The notes under the pieces are model-generated. The model had not been told where the DNA came from and did no database searches. It saw only the letters and a program-made list of their open reading frames with translations. Shown here piece after piece: positions 10,338-18,907 of a stretch of DNA of 64,000 nucleotides. Numbering within the stretch: the stretch's first letter is position 1; the number at the start of each line of letters is the position of its first letter. A program made the translations under genes and the position numbers. The stretch is taken from assembly GCA_013288805.1 (NCBI GenBank), contig JABDBE010000002.1, positions 50,082-114,081 on the forward strand, given 5' to 3'. This DNA is from Acidobacteriota bacterium. GTDB lineage: Bacteria; Acidobacteriota; Terriglobia; Terriglobales; Acidobacteriaceae.

Positions 10338-10387
10338 GAAAAGATTATAAAGGCTCTCGCCCGTCAGCTTTCAGCCGCATCAGTCAG

Positions 10388-12325
10388 CTATTTCAGCAGA
10401 TACTCTTTCACAAACATCACCGTGGCATAAAACTGGAAATCCTGATTTGCCTTCTTCGCAAAGCCGTGACCTTCATCCTTTGCCATCAGCCACCAGACCG
10501 GTGTGCCATTCTGCCGAACGATTGAAACCATCTGCTCCGATTCGCTCACCGGGACTCGCGGATCATTCTTCCCGGCGATTACGAACAGCGGCTTGGTGAT
10601 CTTCTTGGCGTTGTTAAACGGGGCAATGCTCTCCAGGAAGTCGCGCATCTTGGGGTCGCGCTCATCGCCGTACTCCACGCGTCGCAGATCCTGACGGTAT
10701 CCCGAAGTGTGCTCGAGAAACGTGACCAGATTAGACGGACCAACAACATCGACCGAGCAGCAGATGCGGTCGTTGTAATTCGTAGCGACGGCCAGCGTCA
10801 TAAAACCACCGTAGCTGCCGCCGGTTATCAGGACGCGGCTGGAATCGAGATCAGGCTGAGTCTGAATCCAATCGAGGAGCGCATTGATGTCCTGATACGA
10901 CCCAGCGCGCCGGAAACCATTGTCGAGGGAAAGAAATGTCTTTCCATAGCCGGTCGAGCCGCGAACGTTGGGCGCGATCATCGCAATCCCCAGCTCGTTC
11001 ATGTAGTAGTCCCAACGACCGGGGAAGCCAGGCCGGTATTGACCTTCAGGGCCACCGTGAATATTGATCATTACCGGCCGCTTGCCCGTGAACTTTGTTG
11101 GAGGACGATAGAGAAAGCCGCTGATGCTGCGCGCGTCCCAGGATTTCCAGTGGATGAGTTCGGCCTCGGGAAAGTCCGCGGTGTTCAATCCTCCAGTTTC
11201 GCTGAAGGTCCATCGTTCCACCTTTCCGCTTTGCACATCCAGCGAGTAAACGTCGGAACTCGAGCGAGACGAGGACAAATTGAATCCCAAGTCGCGACCG
11301 TTCTTGTGCCAACTCACGCCTGAGATCACGCCTTTAGGCAGGCTTGGGACCGGTTTCTCTTTGCGACTTTTAGTGTCGAGCAAGTGCAACACCCCAAAGC
11401 CGTCTTCGTTGGCTACAAATGCAATCGTCTTACCGTCATAGGAGAGTTCGAATTCCTCCACATCCCAGGGAATCTTGCTGGTGAGATAGCTGTGCTCTTT
11501 GGTTGCCAAATCAATGTAGGCCAGACGCAGGAATTCCGAATCCTTATCCGTTGTCGCGTAGATGCCCTTACCATCTTTACTGAAGCGGCCGCTGTTGTAC
11601 GCAATCTTTGCTGGCCCACCCTTGGGTGTGATGAGCGTTTTGTCTCCGCTGGTGGCATCGACGATCCAGAGGTAAGTCTCCTCGGCCGAGATTTCTTCCG
11701 ACACGAGAATTTTCTTTCCGTCAGGCGACCAGTCCAAAGCTTGCCAGCCACCACCCGCGAGTTGCGCCACCAGTCGATCCGTCTTCGGATTCGCCGGGTC
11801 GATGGCATACAAATCAAGGTCATTCCCGGTGCGGCGCGTGGAGGTGTAAGCCAGTTTGTCGCCAGAGTAATTCCACACCGGATCCGTGTTACGTGACTTA
11901 CCGTCGGTAAGCAGGGTGACGTTTCCCGTTGCTACGTCATAACGATAAAGTTGATAGAACTCGCCGCCACCCACATCCTTCGAGAACACGAAGGAATCAT
12001 CTTTGGTAGGCGGATAAAGAGCGCCAGCCACTCGGTCTGGATAAAAAGTCAGTTGGGTGCGCGCGCCGCCCGGCATTTTCACCATATGGACTTGATAAGT
12101 ATCGGCAAACCGCGTGGCAATTAACATTTCGCGTCTCGTCGGATTCCAGCTGTCCAAAACGGCGGCGCGAAAATTCGTGTAGCGCTCGATGGTTTCGGCT
12201 AATGACGTGGGAATCTTCGGAATTCCCTCGGAAACCAGATTCTCGTTTGGAGCAATTTGATCTGCTTGGGGAAAGGCAGCCGCGGTGAGCACCAGCACAG
12301 CCAGAATGCGTGATAGAGGTTTCAT
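10388..12325 (-). CDS. S9-family prolyl oligopeptidase, secreted
   Basis: 645 residues. The signal peptide ends near AAAFPQA. An N-terminal beta-propeller with TolB/PD40-like repeats (LDWSPDGKKILVSEE, FSKDGKGIYATT) covers about residues 40-390. The C-terminal alpha/beta-hydrolase domain has the nucleophile motif GGSYGGFM, the acid in GKNDPRVP and the His in EGHGF. This is the acylaminoacyl-peptidase/DPP-like S9 arrangement and the triad appears complete. Probably a periplasmic peptidase that releases small peptides. Confidence 0.92.
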   Translation of the reverse strand: MKPLSRILAVLVLTAAAFPQADQIAPNENLVSEGIPKIPTSLAETIERYTNFRAAVLDSWNPTRREMLIATRFADTYQVHMVKMPGGARTQLTFYPDRVAGALYPPTKDDSFVFSKDVGGGEFYQLYRYDVATGNVTLLTDGKSRNTDPVWNYSGDKLAYTSTRRTGNDLDLYAIDPANPKTDRLVAQLAGGGWQALDWSPDGKKILVSEEISAEETYLWIVDATSGDKTLITPKGGPAKIAYNSGRFSKDGKGIYATTDKDSEFLRLAYIDLATKEHSYLTSKIPWDVEEFELSYDGKTIAFVANEDGFGVLHLLDTKSRKEKPVPSLPKGVISGVSWHKNGRDLGFNLSSSRSSSDVYSLDVQSGKVERWTFSETGGLNTADFPEAELIHWKSWDARSISGFLYRPPTKFTGKRPVMINIHGGPEGQYRPGFPGRWDYYMNELGIAMIAPNVRGSTGYGKTFLSLDNGFRRAGSYQDINALLDWIQTQPDLDSSRVLITGGSYGGFMTLAVATNYNDRICCSVDVVGPSNLVTFLEHTSGYRQDLRRVEYGDERDPKMRDFLESIAPFNNAKKITKPLFVIAGKNDPRVPVSESEQMVSIVRQNGTPVWWLMAKDEGHGFAKKANQDFQFYATVMFVKEYLLK

Positions 12326-12393
12326 TTTCTGATCCTGTCGAGGAGTTACGTCTCAAAGTTTGTTACGTCGGAGACGTCAGTTGGAAATGAGGC

Positions 12394-12726
12394 TCAAGCC
12401 GCGTGCAGACCGTCAATCTTCGCGGCCATGATGAAGTCGCTTTCGGTCAATCCATCGATCTTGTGAGTCCACAAGGTAATTTCCGCCTTGCCCCAGGCCA
12501 GCAGAATATCGGGATGGTGCCCTTGCTCTTCGGCCACCGCGCCCACCCGATTCACAAAAGCGAGCGCTTGCTTGAAATCAGGAAAAGTAAAAGTGCGGGT
12601 GACGTGATGTTCGTTAATTACCTTCCACTGGGGGACTTGCTGATGAAGCGCTTCGAGTTCTTTTCCCTTGAGCGGGGGTACGCCACCGCGGCAGGGTACG
12701 CAGGTCTTGCTGGCAAGAGAAGTCAT
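12394..12726 (-). CDS. phhB: 4a-hydroxytetrahydrobiopterin dehydratase
   Basis: 110-residue pterin-4a-carbinolamine dehydratase, which recycles the pterin cofactor of aromatic amino-acid hydroxylases. Motifs: HHVTRTFTFPDFKQALAFVN and the active-site block GHHPDILLAWGKAEITLWTH. The start at 12726 has CGGAGA upstream; the longer frame to 12834 adds residues foreign to the family. No phenylalanine hydroxylase is visible nearby, so its partner lies elsewhere or it acts in another pterin pathway. Confidence 0.92.
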   Translation of the reverse strand: MTSLASKTCVPCRGGVPPLKGKELEALHQQVPQWKVINEHHVTRTFTFPDFKQALAFVNRVGAVAEEQGHHPDILLAWGKAEITLWTHKIDGLTESDFIMAAKIDGLHAA

Positions 12727-12843
12727 TGGAAAATCTCCGCAGGTATTGTAGCGGTTGAGGGACTTGAATGCATGGCCGGGTCGTATTTTTAGAACAGACT
12801 TTCCGAGTCGAAACGGTTCTCCCGGCAGCGTCACAATTTCCAG

Positions 12844-12871
12844 TTGACAACACCAACAGACACGCTAGAGA
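12844..12871 (+). promoter_or_regulatory. Promoter of the HdeD-like gene
   Basis: A consensus -35 box TTGACA (12844-12849) is followed 16 bases later by TAGAGA (12866-12871). A strong AGGAGGA ribosome site sits before the ATG at 12905. This is the best sigma-70-like promoter I can read in the first 15 kb. Confidence 0.55.
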
Positions 12872-12904
12872 CTTGCCCGTGCAGTGATCGAATAGGAGGA
12901 AGCC

Positions 12905-13483
12905 ATGACCACGCTGGAAACAGGATTTAGACGCGCGTCTCAAGCCTCGCTGGTGTTGTCGATCGTACTGATTATCTTCGGAGTCCTTGCCATCGCCCTG
13001 CCGATGGCCACGTCCGTCGGGGTCGTCATTGTAATTGGCTGGATAGCAGTACTCGACGGTATCGTGCAACTTGTCCACGCCTTTCAGTCCCAGGGCATTG
13101 GCCACATTGCCTGGAAGTTGCTCGTCGCGGTCGTTTACATTGTGGCCGGAGGTTACTTCATCGCCCATCCAGTCTTGGCGACTGCCACTTTTACTCTCGT
13201 GCTGGGGATATTCCTGTTCGCAGAGGGAGTCGCGGACGTCGTCGCCTATTTCGCCACCCGCAAAAGTGGCAGCTCACCGTGGATGCTGCTGGATGGAATC
13301 GTTACTCTATTTCTGGGCTTCTTGATCTGGAATCAGTGGCCCGTCAGTTCGCTTTGGGTTATCGGGACACTGGTCGGCATCAGCATGATCATGACCGGCA
13401 CTACGCGCCTGATGATGACTTTGGCGGCTCGTAAGCTAGTGGGTGAGGCTGGCGATAGCCGGTTAAGTCAAAAGGCGGCGTAA
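12905..13483 (+). CDS. HdeD-family membrane protein (DUF308)
   Basis: 192 residues with six predicted membrane segments in paired repeats, the DUF308/HdeD layout (IALPMATSVGVVIVIGWIAV, LLVAVVYIVAGGYFIAHPVL). E. coli HdeD is linked to acid resistance; the molecular role is not known. It is well expressed judging by a good promoter and AGGAGGA site. Single gene converging on ssb. Confidence 0.88.
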   Translation: MTTLETGFRRASQASLVLSIVLIIFGVLAIALPMATSVGVVIVIGWIAVLDGIVQLVHAFQSQGIGHIAWKLLVAVVYIVAGGYFIAHPVLATATFTLVLGIFLFAEGVADVVAYFATRKSGSSPWMLLDGIVTLFLGFLIWNQWPVSSLWVIGTLVGISMIMTGTTRLMMTLAARKLVGEAGDSRLSQKAA

Positions 13484-13521
13484 CTCGAATCGGACTTGAG
13501 TCGTGTCAGCTTTAGCCCCGG

Positions 13522-13998
13522 TCAGAAGGGAATGTCTTCGTCGCTGATCGGGGTTGAAGCTGCCGCGTGTTCCGGTTCCGGTGTGCGCTGGTCGAAATTG
13601 TTTCCGCCTGCGGAGGCGCCGCGGGAGCGTCCACCGGAATCATCTCCGGCGCCTTCGCCACGGCCGCTCAGTAGCACCAAATCATTGGCGATGATTTCTG
13701 TTTTGTATTTCTTCTGGCCGGTTTCCTTATCGTCCCAGGAACTGGTACGCAGGCTGCCTTCGATAAAGCATTTGCCGCCCTTTTTCAAATACTCTCCGAC
13801 GATTTCAGCCAGGCGCTGAAAGGCCACGATGTTGTGCCACTCGGTGCGATCCTGCCACTGGCCCTCTTTGTCCTTGAAGCGTTCATTGGTGGCGATCGAG
13901 AACTTGGCCACCGGCATGCCGCCCTGAGTGTATTTCACCTCGGGGTCCTTGCCCAGATTTCCGATAAGAATGACTTTATTGACGCTTCTTCCTGCCAT
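13522..13998 (-). CDS. ssb: Single-stranded DNA-binding protein
   Basis: 158 residues. The OB fold runs from [18 protein letters not shown] to about residue 110 ([36 protein letters not shown]). A Gly/Arg/Ser-rich linker and the acidic tip DEDIPF follow; the tip recruits repair and replication partners. AAGGAGC supports the start at 13998 (MAGRSVNK). The longer frame to 14163 is rejected. Confidence 0.96.
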   Translation of the reverse strand: MAGRSVNKVILIGNLGKDPEVKYTQGGMPVAKFSIATNERFKDKEGQWQDRTEWHNIVAFQRLAEIVGEYLKKGGKCFIEGSLRTSSWDDKETGQKKYKTEIIANDLVLLSGRGEGAGDDSGGRSRGASAGGNNFDQRTPEPEHAAASTPISDEDIPF

Positions 13999-14242
13999 GA
14001 ATGCTGCTCCTTCCGCCCCTGGCCAAGACGCGAGCGCGCTCAAGAAAATTAGGGGCTGGACGCCCAATATATCAGAAACGAAGAAGCCTTTGACCGGGAA
14101 GGGCGCAAAGAATCGGCGAGGCAGGCCAAAATGAAACTGATTTCTTGTGATGGCGAGTTTCAAAGACTATGCGCCAGATCCCTCGACCGGCTGAACCCAA
14201 TCCCATCCGACTTCGTGGGGATGAGAATTGCGCCCACTGCGG

Positions 14243-14248
14243 TATAAT
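14243..14248 (+). promoter_or_regulatory. Perfect -10 box for a leaderless ferredoxin mRNA
   Basis: TATAAT ends six bases before the ATG at 14255, which would place the first transcribed base at the A of the start codon. No ribosome binding site precedes the ATG. The gene is therefore a good candidate for leaderless translation. Confidence 0.5.
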
Positions 14249-14254
14249 CTCGCC

Positions 14255-14635
14255 ATGGCTGTTGAAGCAGACTCCCTGAAACCCGCTGGGATGGTGCCCG
14301 ACGAGTTTAAGTTTGAACCCAAGTCCAAAGGGCTATTGACTCCTCGAAAGAAGAAACCAAAGGAGTTGGCGGTCATCACCGAGTGCTGCACCGGCTGTGC
14401 GGGTTCTCCGGCCTGTGTGGAGTATTGCCCGGTGGAAGACTGCATGTTCTGGGTTCCGGACGAAGATCATCCACCGTTCGGCAGAATTCAGGTCGACCCG
14501 ATCCTTTGTATCGGATGCAAGAAGTGCCTGAGCAAAGGCCCGGATGGATGTTTCCTCGATGGCTGTCCGTGGGACGCGATCGTGATGGTGGACACGGTGG
14601 AAGTGGAAAAAGAAGTTGGCGTAATGCCGATTTAA
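14255..14635 (+). CDS. 4Fe-4S ferredoxin-type protein
   Basis: 126 residues with two cysteine-rich clusters: Cys44, 45, 48, 54, 58 and 63, then Cys85, 88, 91, 99 and 104 (CIGCKKC ... CFLDGCPWDAI). This suggests two [4Fe-4S] or one [3Fe-4S] plus one [4Fe-4S] cluster. A positively charged N-terminal stretch (LLTPRKKKPKEL) is not cleavable. Likely a soluble electron carrier; the partner is unknown. The ATG at 14255 is preferred over a TTG at 14228 because of the promoter position. Confidence 0.88.
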   Translation: MAVEADSLKPAGMVPDEFKFEPKSKGLLTPRKKKPKELAVITECCTGCAGSPACVEYCPVEDCMFWVPDEDHPPFGRIQVDPILCIGCKKCLSKGPDGCFLDGCPWDAIVMVDTVEVEKEVGVMPI

Positions 14636-14659
14636 TTCTCAATTTTCAACTCTCAGCTG

Positions 14660-15082
14660 TTAGACCAAGCCTTCGGTCACCTTCTTGAGTTCGAGCAGAT
14701 CCCATTTGTTGCCGTATAAGTCTTCGAACACTGCGACTGTGCCGTAGGTTTCCTGCCGCGGTTCTTTTACGAACCTCACTCCCCGCTTCAGCATTTCACC
14801 GTAGTCGCGCCAGAAATCATCGGTGTGCAGAAAGAGAAAGACTCGGCCGCCCGTTTGATTGCCAATATGACTCGCCTCCTCGGGAGTCGATGCTCGCGCA
14901 AGAAGCAGACTGGTACCGCGAGAATAGGGTGGGCCAACGAGCACCCAACGTTTTTCGTTGCCGGATCGATCTTTGGCGACACTGTCTTCGATCACTACGA
15001 ATCCGAGCGACCGTGTGAAGAAGGCCAGCGCCTCGTCGTAATCACGGACTACCAATGCAACGTATCCGAGTGTTTGGGCCAT
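14660..15082 (-). CDS. VOC-family (glyoxalase/bleomycin resistance-like) protein
   Basis: 140 residues, a single vicinal-oxygen-chelate domain of two beta-alpha-beta-beta-beta modules (LGYVALVVRDYDEALAFFTR at the N-terminus; GTVAVFEDLYGNKWDLLEL at the C-terminus). The metal ligands and substrate are not clear. It lies 41 bases downstream of the HEAT/lipoyl-like membrane gene on the same strand and may be the last gene of that operon. Confidence 0.85.
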   Translation of the reverse strand: MAQTLGYVALVVRDYDEALAFFTRSLGFVVIEDSVAKDRSGNEKRWVLVGPPYSRGTSLLLARASTPEEASHIGNQTGGRVFLFLHTDDFWRDYGEMLKRGVRFVKEPRQETYGTVAVFEDLYGNKWDLLELKKVTEGLV

Positions 15083-15123
15083 TGTTGTTCTAGTGGTCGA
15101 TCAAAGCTCACTCAGGCCAAGGG

Positions 15124-16011
15124 CTAGTGGTTCGTTCTGTCCCGTATGGCTTTTTCTGTTTCGATGGCTTGCTTTCGCACGTGATCGGGGATGTCTGGCA
15201 GTTCCCGCTCATAGGGGAGAACCGCGGCAAGATCGTCTGGCTGGCCCACGAGGTAAAGCGCGCGCAATGCTTCCCAGACTTGTTCCGTACCCGGATCGAT
15301 GGTCGCGATCTCGGAGCCGGCTGCTACTGTTTGTCCGGTCTGTGCCGATAGTGCGCGCAGACGGCCGGTGATTGGCGAGCGGATTTCCGTAGTCTGTCCG
15401 CCTTCCTGTAATTTAGCAACAATCCCGCCCTGACGAATAGCGGTTCCGACAGCGCTGGTATCGATTACCTTTCCCGGTCGCGACGCGGTGACTGTGGCCG
15501 GCTGCAACAGTTCCAGGATCTGGGGTCTTCCGGATGCGTCTCCGAAGCGAACCAGCGAGAGCGCGGCGTTGCCTCGCACCATGAGTGATGGATCGGCGAG
15601 CATTTTGAGCAGAGCTTCATGGAATCCCGCGCCGGTCGTGTCTTGTCCCATCACCCAGGCGTCGGTGTTGCGTACTTCTTCGACCGGATACGAAGCGAGC
15701 TTCGCAACCTGCGGGTACCACTGCGTTACGCTCGCGTCATGCCGAGTCATGCGCTCGCCGATTTGCACCAGAGCGTGTTGAATGTGCCGGGGATGCTTTT
15801 CGTCCTGCAGATATTCGGCCAGTTGTTTGTCGGAAAGTTGGCGGCCGAACCAGGTATTCCACCAAAACAAAAACGGCATCAGGACAATCAGCCACGCGGT
15901 CAGGAAAAAAAGCAGCCGATTGCGCGTAGACATACGCGGCTTGCGTGGCCGGTCAGGGGTCTCGCTTGCATCGGGCGAAGTTTGCGGAGCTGCGTTGGGC
16001 AGGGAGGACAT
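15124..16011 (-). CDS. Membrane-anchored HEAT-repeat / lipoyl-like domain protein
   Basis: 295 residues. One membrane segment (residues about 31-50, LLFFLTAWLIVLMPFLFWW) follows a Pro/Ser-rich cytoplasmic start. Residues 60-170 look like HEAT repeats (KMLADPSLMVRGNAALSLVR). Residues 172-245 resemble a biotinyl/lipoyl hairpin as in membrane-fusion proteins (ASRPGKVIDTS, RSPITGRLRAL, GQTVAAGSEIATIDP), without an obvious lysine attachment site. No family name recognised. It is at the end of the gene run with heme A synthase and an ABC exporter, so a part in respiratory-complex assembly or export is plausible but unproven. Confidence 0.7.
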   Translation of the reverse strand: MSSLPNAAPQTSPDASETPDRPRKPRMSTRNRLLFFLTAWLIVLMPFLFWWNTWFGRQLSDKQLAEYLQDEKHPRHIQHALVQIGERMTRHDASVTQWYPQVAKLASYPVEEVRNTDAWVMGQDTTGAGFHEALLKMLADPSLMVRGNAALSLVRFGDASGRPQILELLQPATVTASRPGKVIDTSAVGTAIRQGGIVAKLQEGGQTTEIRSPITGRLRALSAQTGQTVAAGSEIATIDPGTEQVWEALRALYLVGQPDDLAAVLPYERELPDIPDHVRKQAIETEKAIRDRTNH

Positions 16012-16023
16012 CGGTGATTAAGG

Positions 16024-16293
16024 TTACTCCACCACATCGGCATCGAGCACGCGGTCCTGCTCCAGATAGTGGGAGACGGCGTATTGGGCTAGAAGCGGCG
16101 TCTGCAGCCGGATTTCAGCGCCAATCCATTCGCCTTTGTTGTGCGGCGCGTTGACCGGATGATTGCACCGTCCGCCACTGCCGAACTGCGGACCAAAATC
16201 CGCACTCTGGATCTGATCGAACTGCTTGAGTCGGCGCCAGGCTTCATCGCCCACCGTGCCCGAAACATCGATTTTTAATCTGACGACAGCCAT
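16024..16293 (-). CDS. Hypothetical protein in the respiratory cluster
   Basis: 89-residue soluble protein (start AVVRLKIDVSG) with no signal peptide, one Cys (GGRCNHP) and no domain I recognise. It is 12 bases upstream of the HEAT/lipoyl-like gene and 87 bases downstream of the DUF420 gene, all on the minus strand, which supports an operon. AAGGG precedes the chosen ATG at 16293; the frame is open up to 16320. Confidence 0.6.
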   Translation of the reverse strand: MAVVRLKIDVSGTVGDEAWRRLKQFDQIQSADFGPQFGSGGRCNHPVNAPHNKGEWIGAEIRLQTPLLAQYAVSHYLEQDRVLDADVVE

Positions 16294-16380
16294 AAGGCCC
16301 TTTTCACCACGGAGTTGCAAGAGACACAGAGAAGAAACAGAATAATTCTTGTACCTGGCTGCCTCTGTGCTAATGCTTTC

Positions 16381-16818
16381 TCATGCGGCGAACAGATGAT
16401 AAAGCATGAAATACACAATCACGCCGGTGATCGAAACGTACATCCACAAAGGATAGGTCCAGCGTGCGATGGCGCGATGGCGATCAAAACGTTCTCGCAA
16501 GGCGCGGCTAAGCGTAATAATGATCATCGGGACGATCACAGCGGCTAGGATTGTGTGGGAGATCAGAATGCTGAAGTAGACAGGGCGCGACCAGCCTTGT
16601 CCCTGAAAATGCACTGAGCCCACATGCCAGTGATAGTACAAATAACACACGAGAAAAATGCTCGACGAAGCCAACGCCGCGACCATGACAATGCGGTGAG
16701 CGGCCATATGCCCGCGCTTGATGAAACCGCGTCCCACCAGCAACAACACCGCGCTGGTACCGTTCAAGCTGGCGTCAATCGCCGGGAAATTAGCGAATTG
16801 CGGCGGAACTTGCATCAT
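16381..16818 (-). CDS. DUF420 membrane protein
   Basis: About 145 residues with four to five membrane helices and conserved-looking histidines (GHMAAHRIVM, YYHWHVGS, ILISHTILAA, FDRHRAIARW), the DUF420 pattern. DUF420 proteins such as Bacillus CtaM are needed to build heme A/O-containing oxidases, which fits the heme A synthase gene upstream. The start ATGATG overlaps the stop of the ABC permease, with GAGG eight bases ahead. An apparent N-terminal extension to 17052 is just antisense reading of the permease frame. Confidence 0.85.
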   Translation of the reverse strand: MMQVPPQFANFPAIDASLNGTSAVLLLVGRGFIKRGHMAAHRIVMVAALASSSIFLVCYLYYHWHVGSVHFQGQGWSRPVYFSILISHTILAAVIVPMIIITLSRALRERFDRHRAIARWTYPLWMYVSITGVIVYFMLYHLFAA

Positions 16819-17642
16819 GCGGCAGGCCTCGTAGTGCGGCGATTTACCCGGAAAAAGCATAACCCAAACATGAAAATTGTAAATAGGGCCAGCATGCCAA
16901 TCGAGGCCGGTAATGGCAAGACAGTCGGGCTCTCCGGATAAAGAAGTACGCGCAGAGCTTCGACGCCGTAGGTCAGCGGATTCAGCCGCATCACGAGTCG
17001 CAGCCAGCCCGAAGCCCCTGCCAACGGAAACAGCGCGCCCGATAGCAGCCACAGCGGGATCAGAAAAAGATTAATGATGGCATGGAAAGCCTGCGTAGAA
17101 TCCATGGGCCACGCTATGGCGAATCCCAAAGAGGTAAGCGCAAAAGAAACCAGGAAAACTACAAACACGACCAGCAAGAAATCAATGATTCCCAAATGCA
17201 CGCCGACAAAGGGCGCAAAAGCCAAAAAGATCAGGCCTTGAATAGCAGCCAGCGTTGTTCCACCCAGCACCTTGCCGAGCACTATAGCGGATCGAGGCAC
17301 GGGCGCGACCATGACCGATAGTAGAAACCCTTCCTTGCGATCCTCGATCAACGACATCATGGCGAAAATCGAAGTGAACAGCACGATCATGATGAGTGCG
17401 CCGGGATAGAAATAATCCAAATAATGCTGCTGACCCGGGGAATTGCCGGCGCGAAAGGAAGTGCCGAAGCCGGCTCCGATAACCAGCCAGAACAGCAGCG
17501 GCGAAACGATCACGCCGACCACGCGGGAGCGCTGGCGGTAGAAGCGGACAATTTCGCGCCACCAAAGGGTAAAAGCGGGAAGCACGATTCCGCTGGAGAT
17601 TGGCGCGACCTGCACCGGCAAAGTTGCAGTTTGTGTGACCAC
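16815..17642 (-). CDS. ABC-2 type transporter permease
   Basis: 275 residues with six membrane helices and an ABC2_membrane domain. The loop LFTSIFAMMSLIEDRKEGFL matches the family's conserved region. It pairs with the ATPase encoded two genes upstream (17876-18874). Its stop overlaps the DUF420 start, so it is part of a tightly packed operon behind heme A synthase. The substrate is unknown; position suggests a factor needed for cytochrome maturation rather than a drug. Confidence 0.88.
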   Translation of the reverse strand: MVTQTATLPVQVAPISSGIVLPAFTLWWREIVRFYRQRSRVVGVIVSPLLFWLVIGAGFGTSFRAGNSPGQQHYLDYFYPGALIMIVLFTSIFAMMSLIEDRKEGFLLSVMVAPVPRSAIVLGKVLGGTTLAAIQGLIFLAFAPFVGVHLGIIDFLLVVFVVFLVSFALTSLGFAIAWPMDSTQAFHAIINLFLIPLWLLSGALFPLAGASGWLRLVMRLNPLTYGVEALRVLLYPESPTVLPLPASIGMLALFTIFMFGLCFFRVNRRTTRPAA

Positions 17643-17643
17643 A

Positions 17644-17853
17644 TTAACTCGTTTTCTGCGCCGGGGGCGCTGCGGATTTCTTGAGCCTTGCGCGAATCTC
17701 TAAATACGCATTCAGGAACAGAATACCCGAAAGCGTGAGCAGGATCAGGGTCATAAAAAGACCGTCGACCGTGGTAACGCTTGCTTTCAGAACGATCCAA
17801 GCAACGCCCATGAGCGGCACGATTCCGAGTATCACCGAAAGCACCAGCATCAT
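17644..17853 (-). CDS. Small two-helix membrane protein
   Basis: 69 residues starting MMLVLSVILG, with two membrane helices (LSVILGIVPLMGVAWIVL and LFMTLILLTLSGILFLNAYL) and a short basic tail. It sits between the ABC ATPase stop (17876) and the permease start (17642). AAGGAG lies eleven bases before the ATG. An upstream start at 17940 would overlap the ATPase by 65 bases and is less likely. Possibly an accessory subunit of the exporter. Confidence 0.65.
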   Translation of the reverse strand: MMLVLSVILGIVPLMGVAWIVLKASVTTVDGLFMTLILLTLSGILFLNAYLEIRARLKKSAAPPAQKTS

Positions 17854-17875
17854 CGGCTTGCGAGCTCCTTCACTT

Positions 17876-18874
17876 TTATTTTCCTGCTTCGTCCTCGCCG
17901 CCCGTCCAAAAGCGATGGCCAGTGCGGCGAATGAAAACATCTTCCAATGTTGGCTTGCTTACTGAAATCGACTCAATCTCACCCGGGAAAGCCTCAACCA
18001 CATCGGTGATGAAGCGATGGCCATTCTCGCGTTCGATGCGCACCTGCCCGTGCAGCACCTGCGCCTCCAGATTAAAGCGGGCGCGGATTCTTTCTGCGAG
18101 CGAATCGGGGTTCTTCGCATCCAGCACAATCACATCTCCACCGATTTCATGCTTTAGGTCATCGGGCGTGCCCAGCGCTACTACCTTTCCCTGATTCAAG
18201 ATGGCGAGACGATCACAGCGCTCGGCCTCTTCCATAAGATGAGTTGTGACGATCACTGTCACGCGCTCTTCATCACGCAATATCGCGAGATATTGCCAGA
18301 GATCGCGCCGGGCGCCAGGATCAAGTCCGGTTGTGGGTTCGTCCAGTAACAGGACAGATGGGTGATGAAGCAGACCTTTAGCCAATTCCAGCCGGCGCTG
18401 CATTCCCCCTGAGAACGTCTCTGCTTTCTCGTTGGCTCGATCTGCGAGGCCGACACGGCCAAGCATTTCAGCAATCCGCGATTTCAGTGACGCTCCGTGC
18501 AAGCCGTAGAGATGTCCCTGATGCCAGAGGTTCTCAGCAGCAGTGAGTTTTACATCGATGCTTTGCGCCTGAAAAACCACGCCGATCTGGCGGCGCAAAC
18601 CGTTGGGGTCGCGGGCAACATCGAATCCCATAATCTCGGCACGCCCGCCAACCGGAATCATCAGAGTAGAGAGTATGCGAAACAGCGTAGTTTTTCCGCT
18701 GCCATTCGGCCCTAGCAATCCGAAGAGTTCGGCCCGACGCACATCGAAGGAGACGCCATTCAGCGCAGCTCGGTCACCATAACGATGCACGACATCGCGC
18801 ACGGAAATAATGACGGGCTCGACAGCGAGATCGGTCTCAGAGCTGGCAACAGCGAATGGAGTTTTAGAGGCCAC
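17876..18874 (-). CDS. ABC transporter ATP-binding protein
   Basis: 332 residues, DrrA/CcmA-like ATPase. Walker A is GPNGSGKTT, the Q-loop VVFQAQS, the signature FSGGMQRR, Walker B LLLDEPTTGLD and the H-loop VTTHLMEEAE. A C-terminal extension of about 90 residues resembles DUF4162. All nucleotide-binding motifs are intact. It is 33 bases downstream of the heme A synthase gene and drives the permease at 16815-17642. Confidence 0.92.
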   Translation of the reverse strand: MASKTPFAVASSETDLAVEPVIISVRDVVHRYGDRAALNGVSFDVRRAELFGLLGPNGSGKTTLFRILSTLMIPVGGRAEIMGFDVARDPNGLRRQIGVVFQAQSIDVKLTAAENLWHQGHLYGLHGASLKSRIAEMLGRVGLADRANEKAETFSGGMQRRLELAKGLLHHPSVLLLDEPTTGLDPGARRDLWQYLAILRDEERVTVIVTTHLMEEAERCDRLAILNQGKVVALGTPDDLKHEIGGDVIVLDAKNPDSLAERIRARFNLEAQVLHGQVRIERENGHRFITDVVEAFPGEIESISVSKPTLEDVFIRRTGHRFWTGGEDEAGK

Positions 18875-18907
18875 AGTTTATTCTACGATGAGACGCTGTC
18901 CGGTAGG

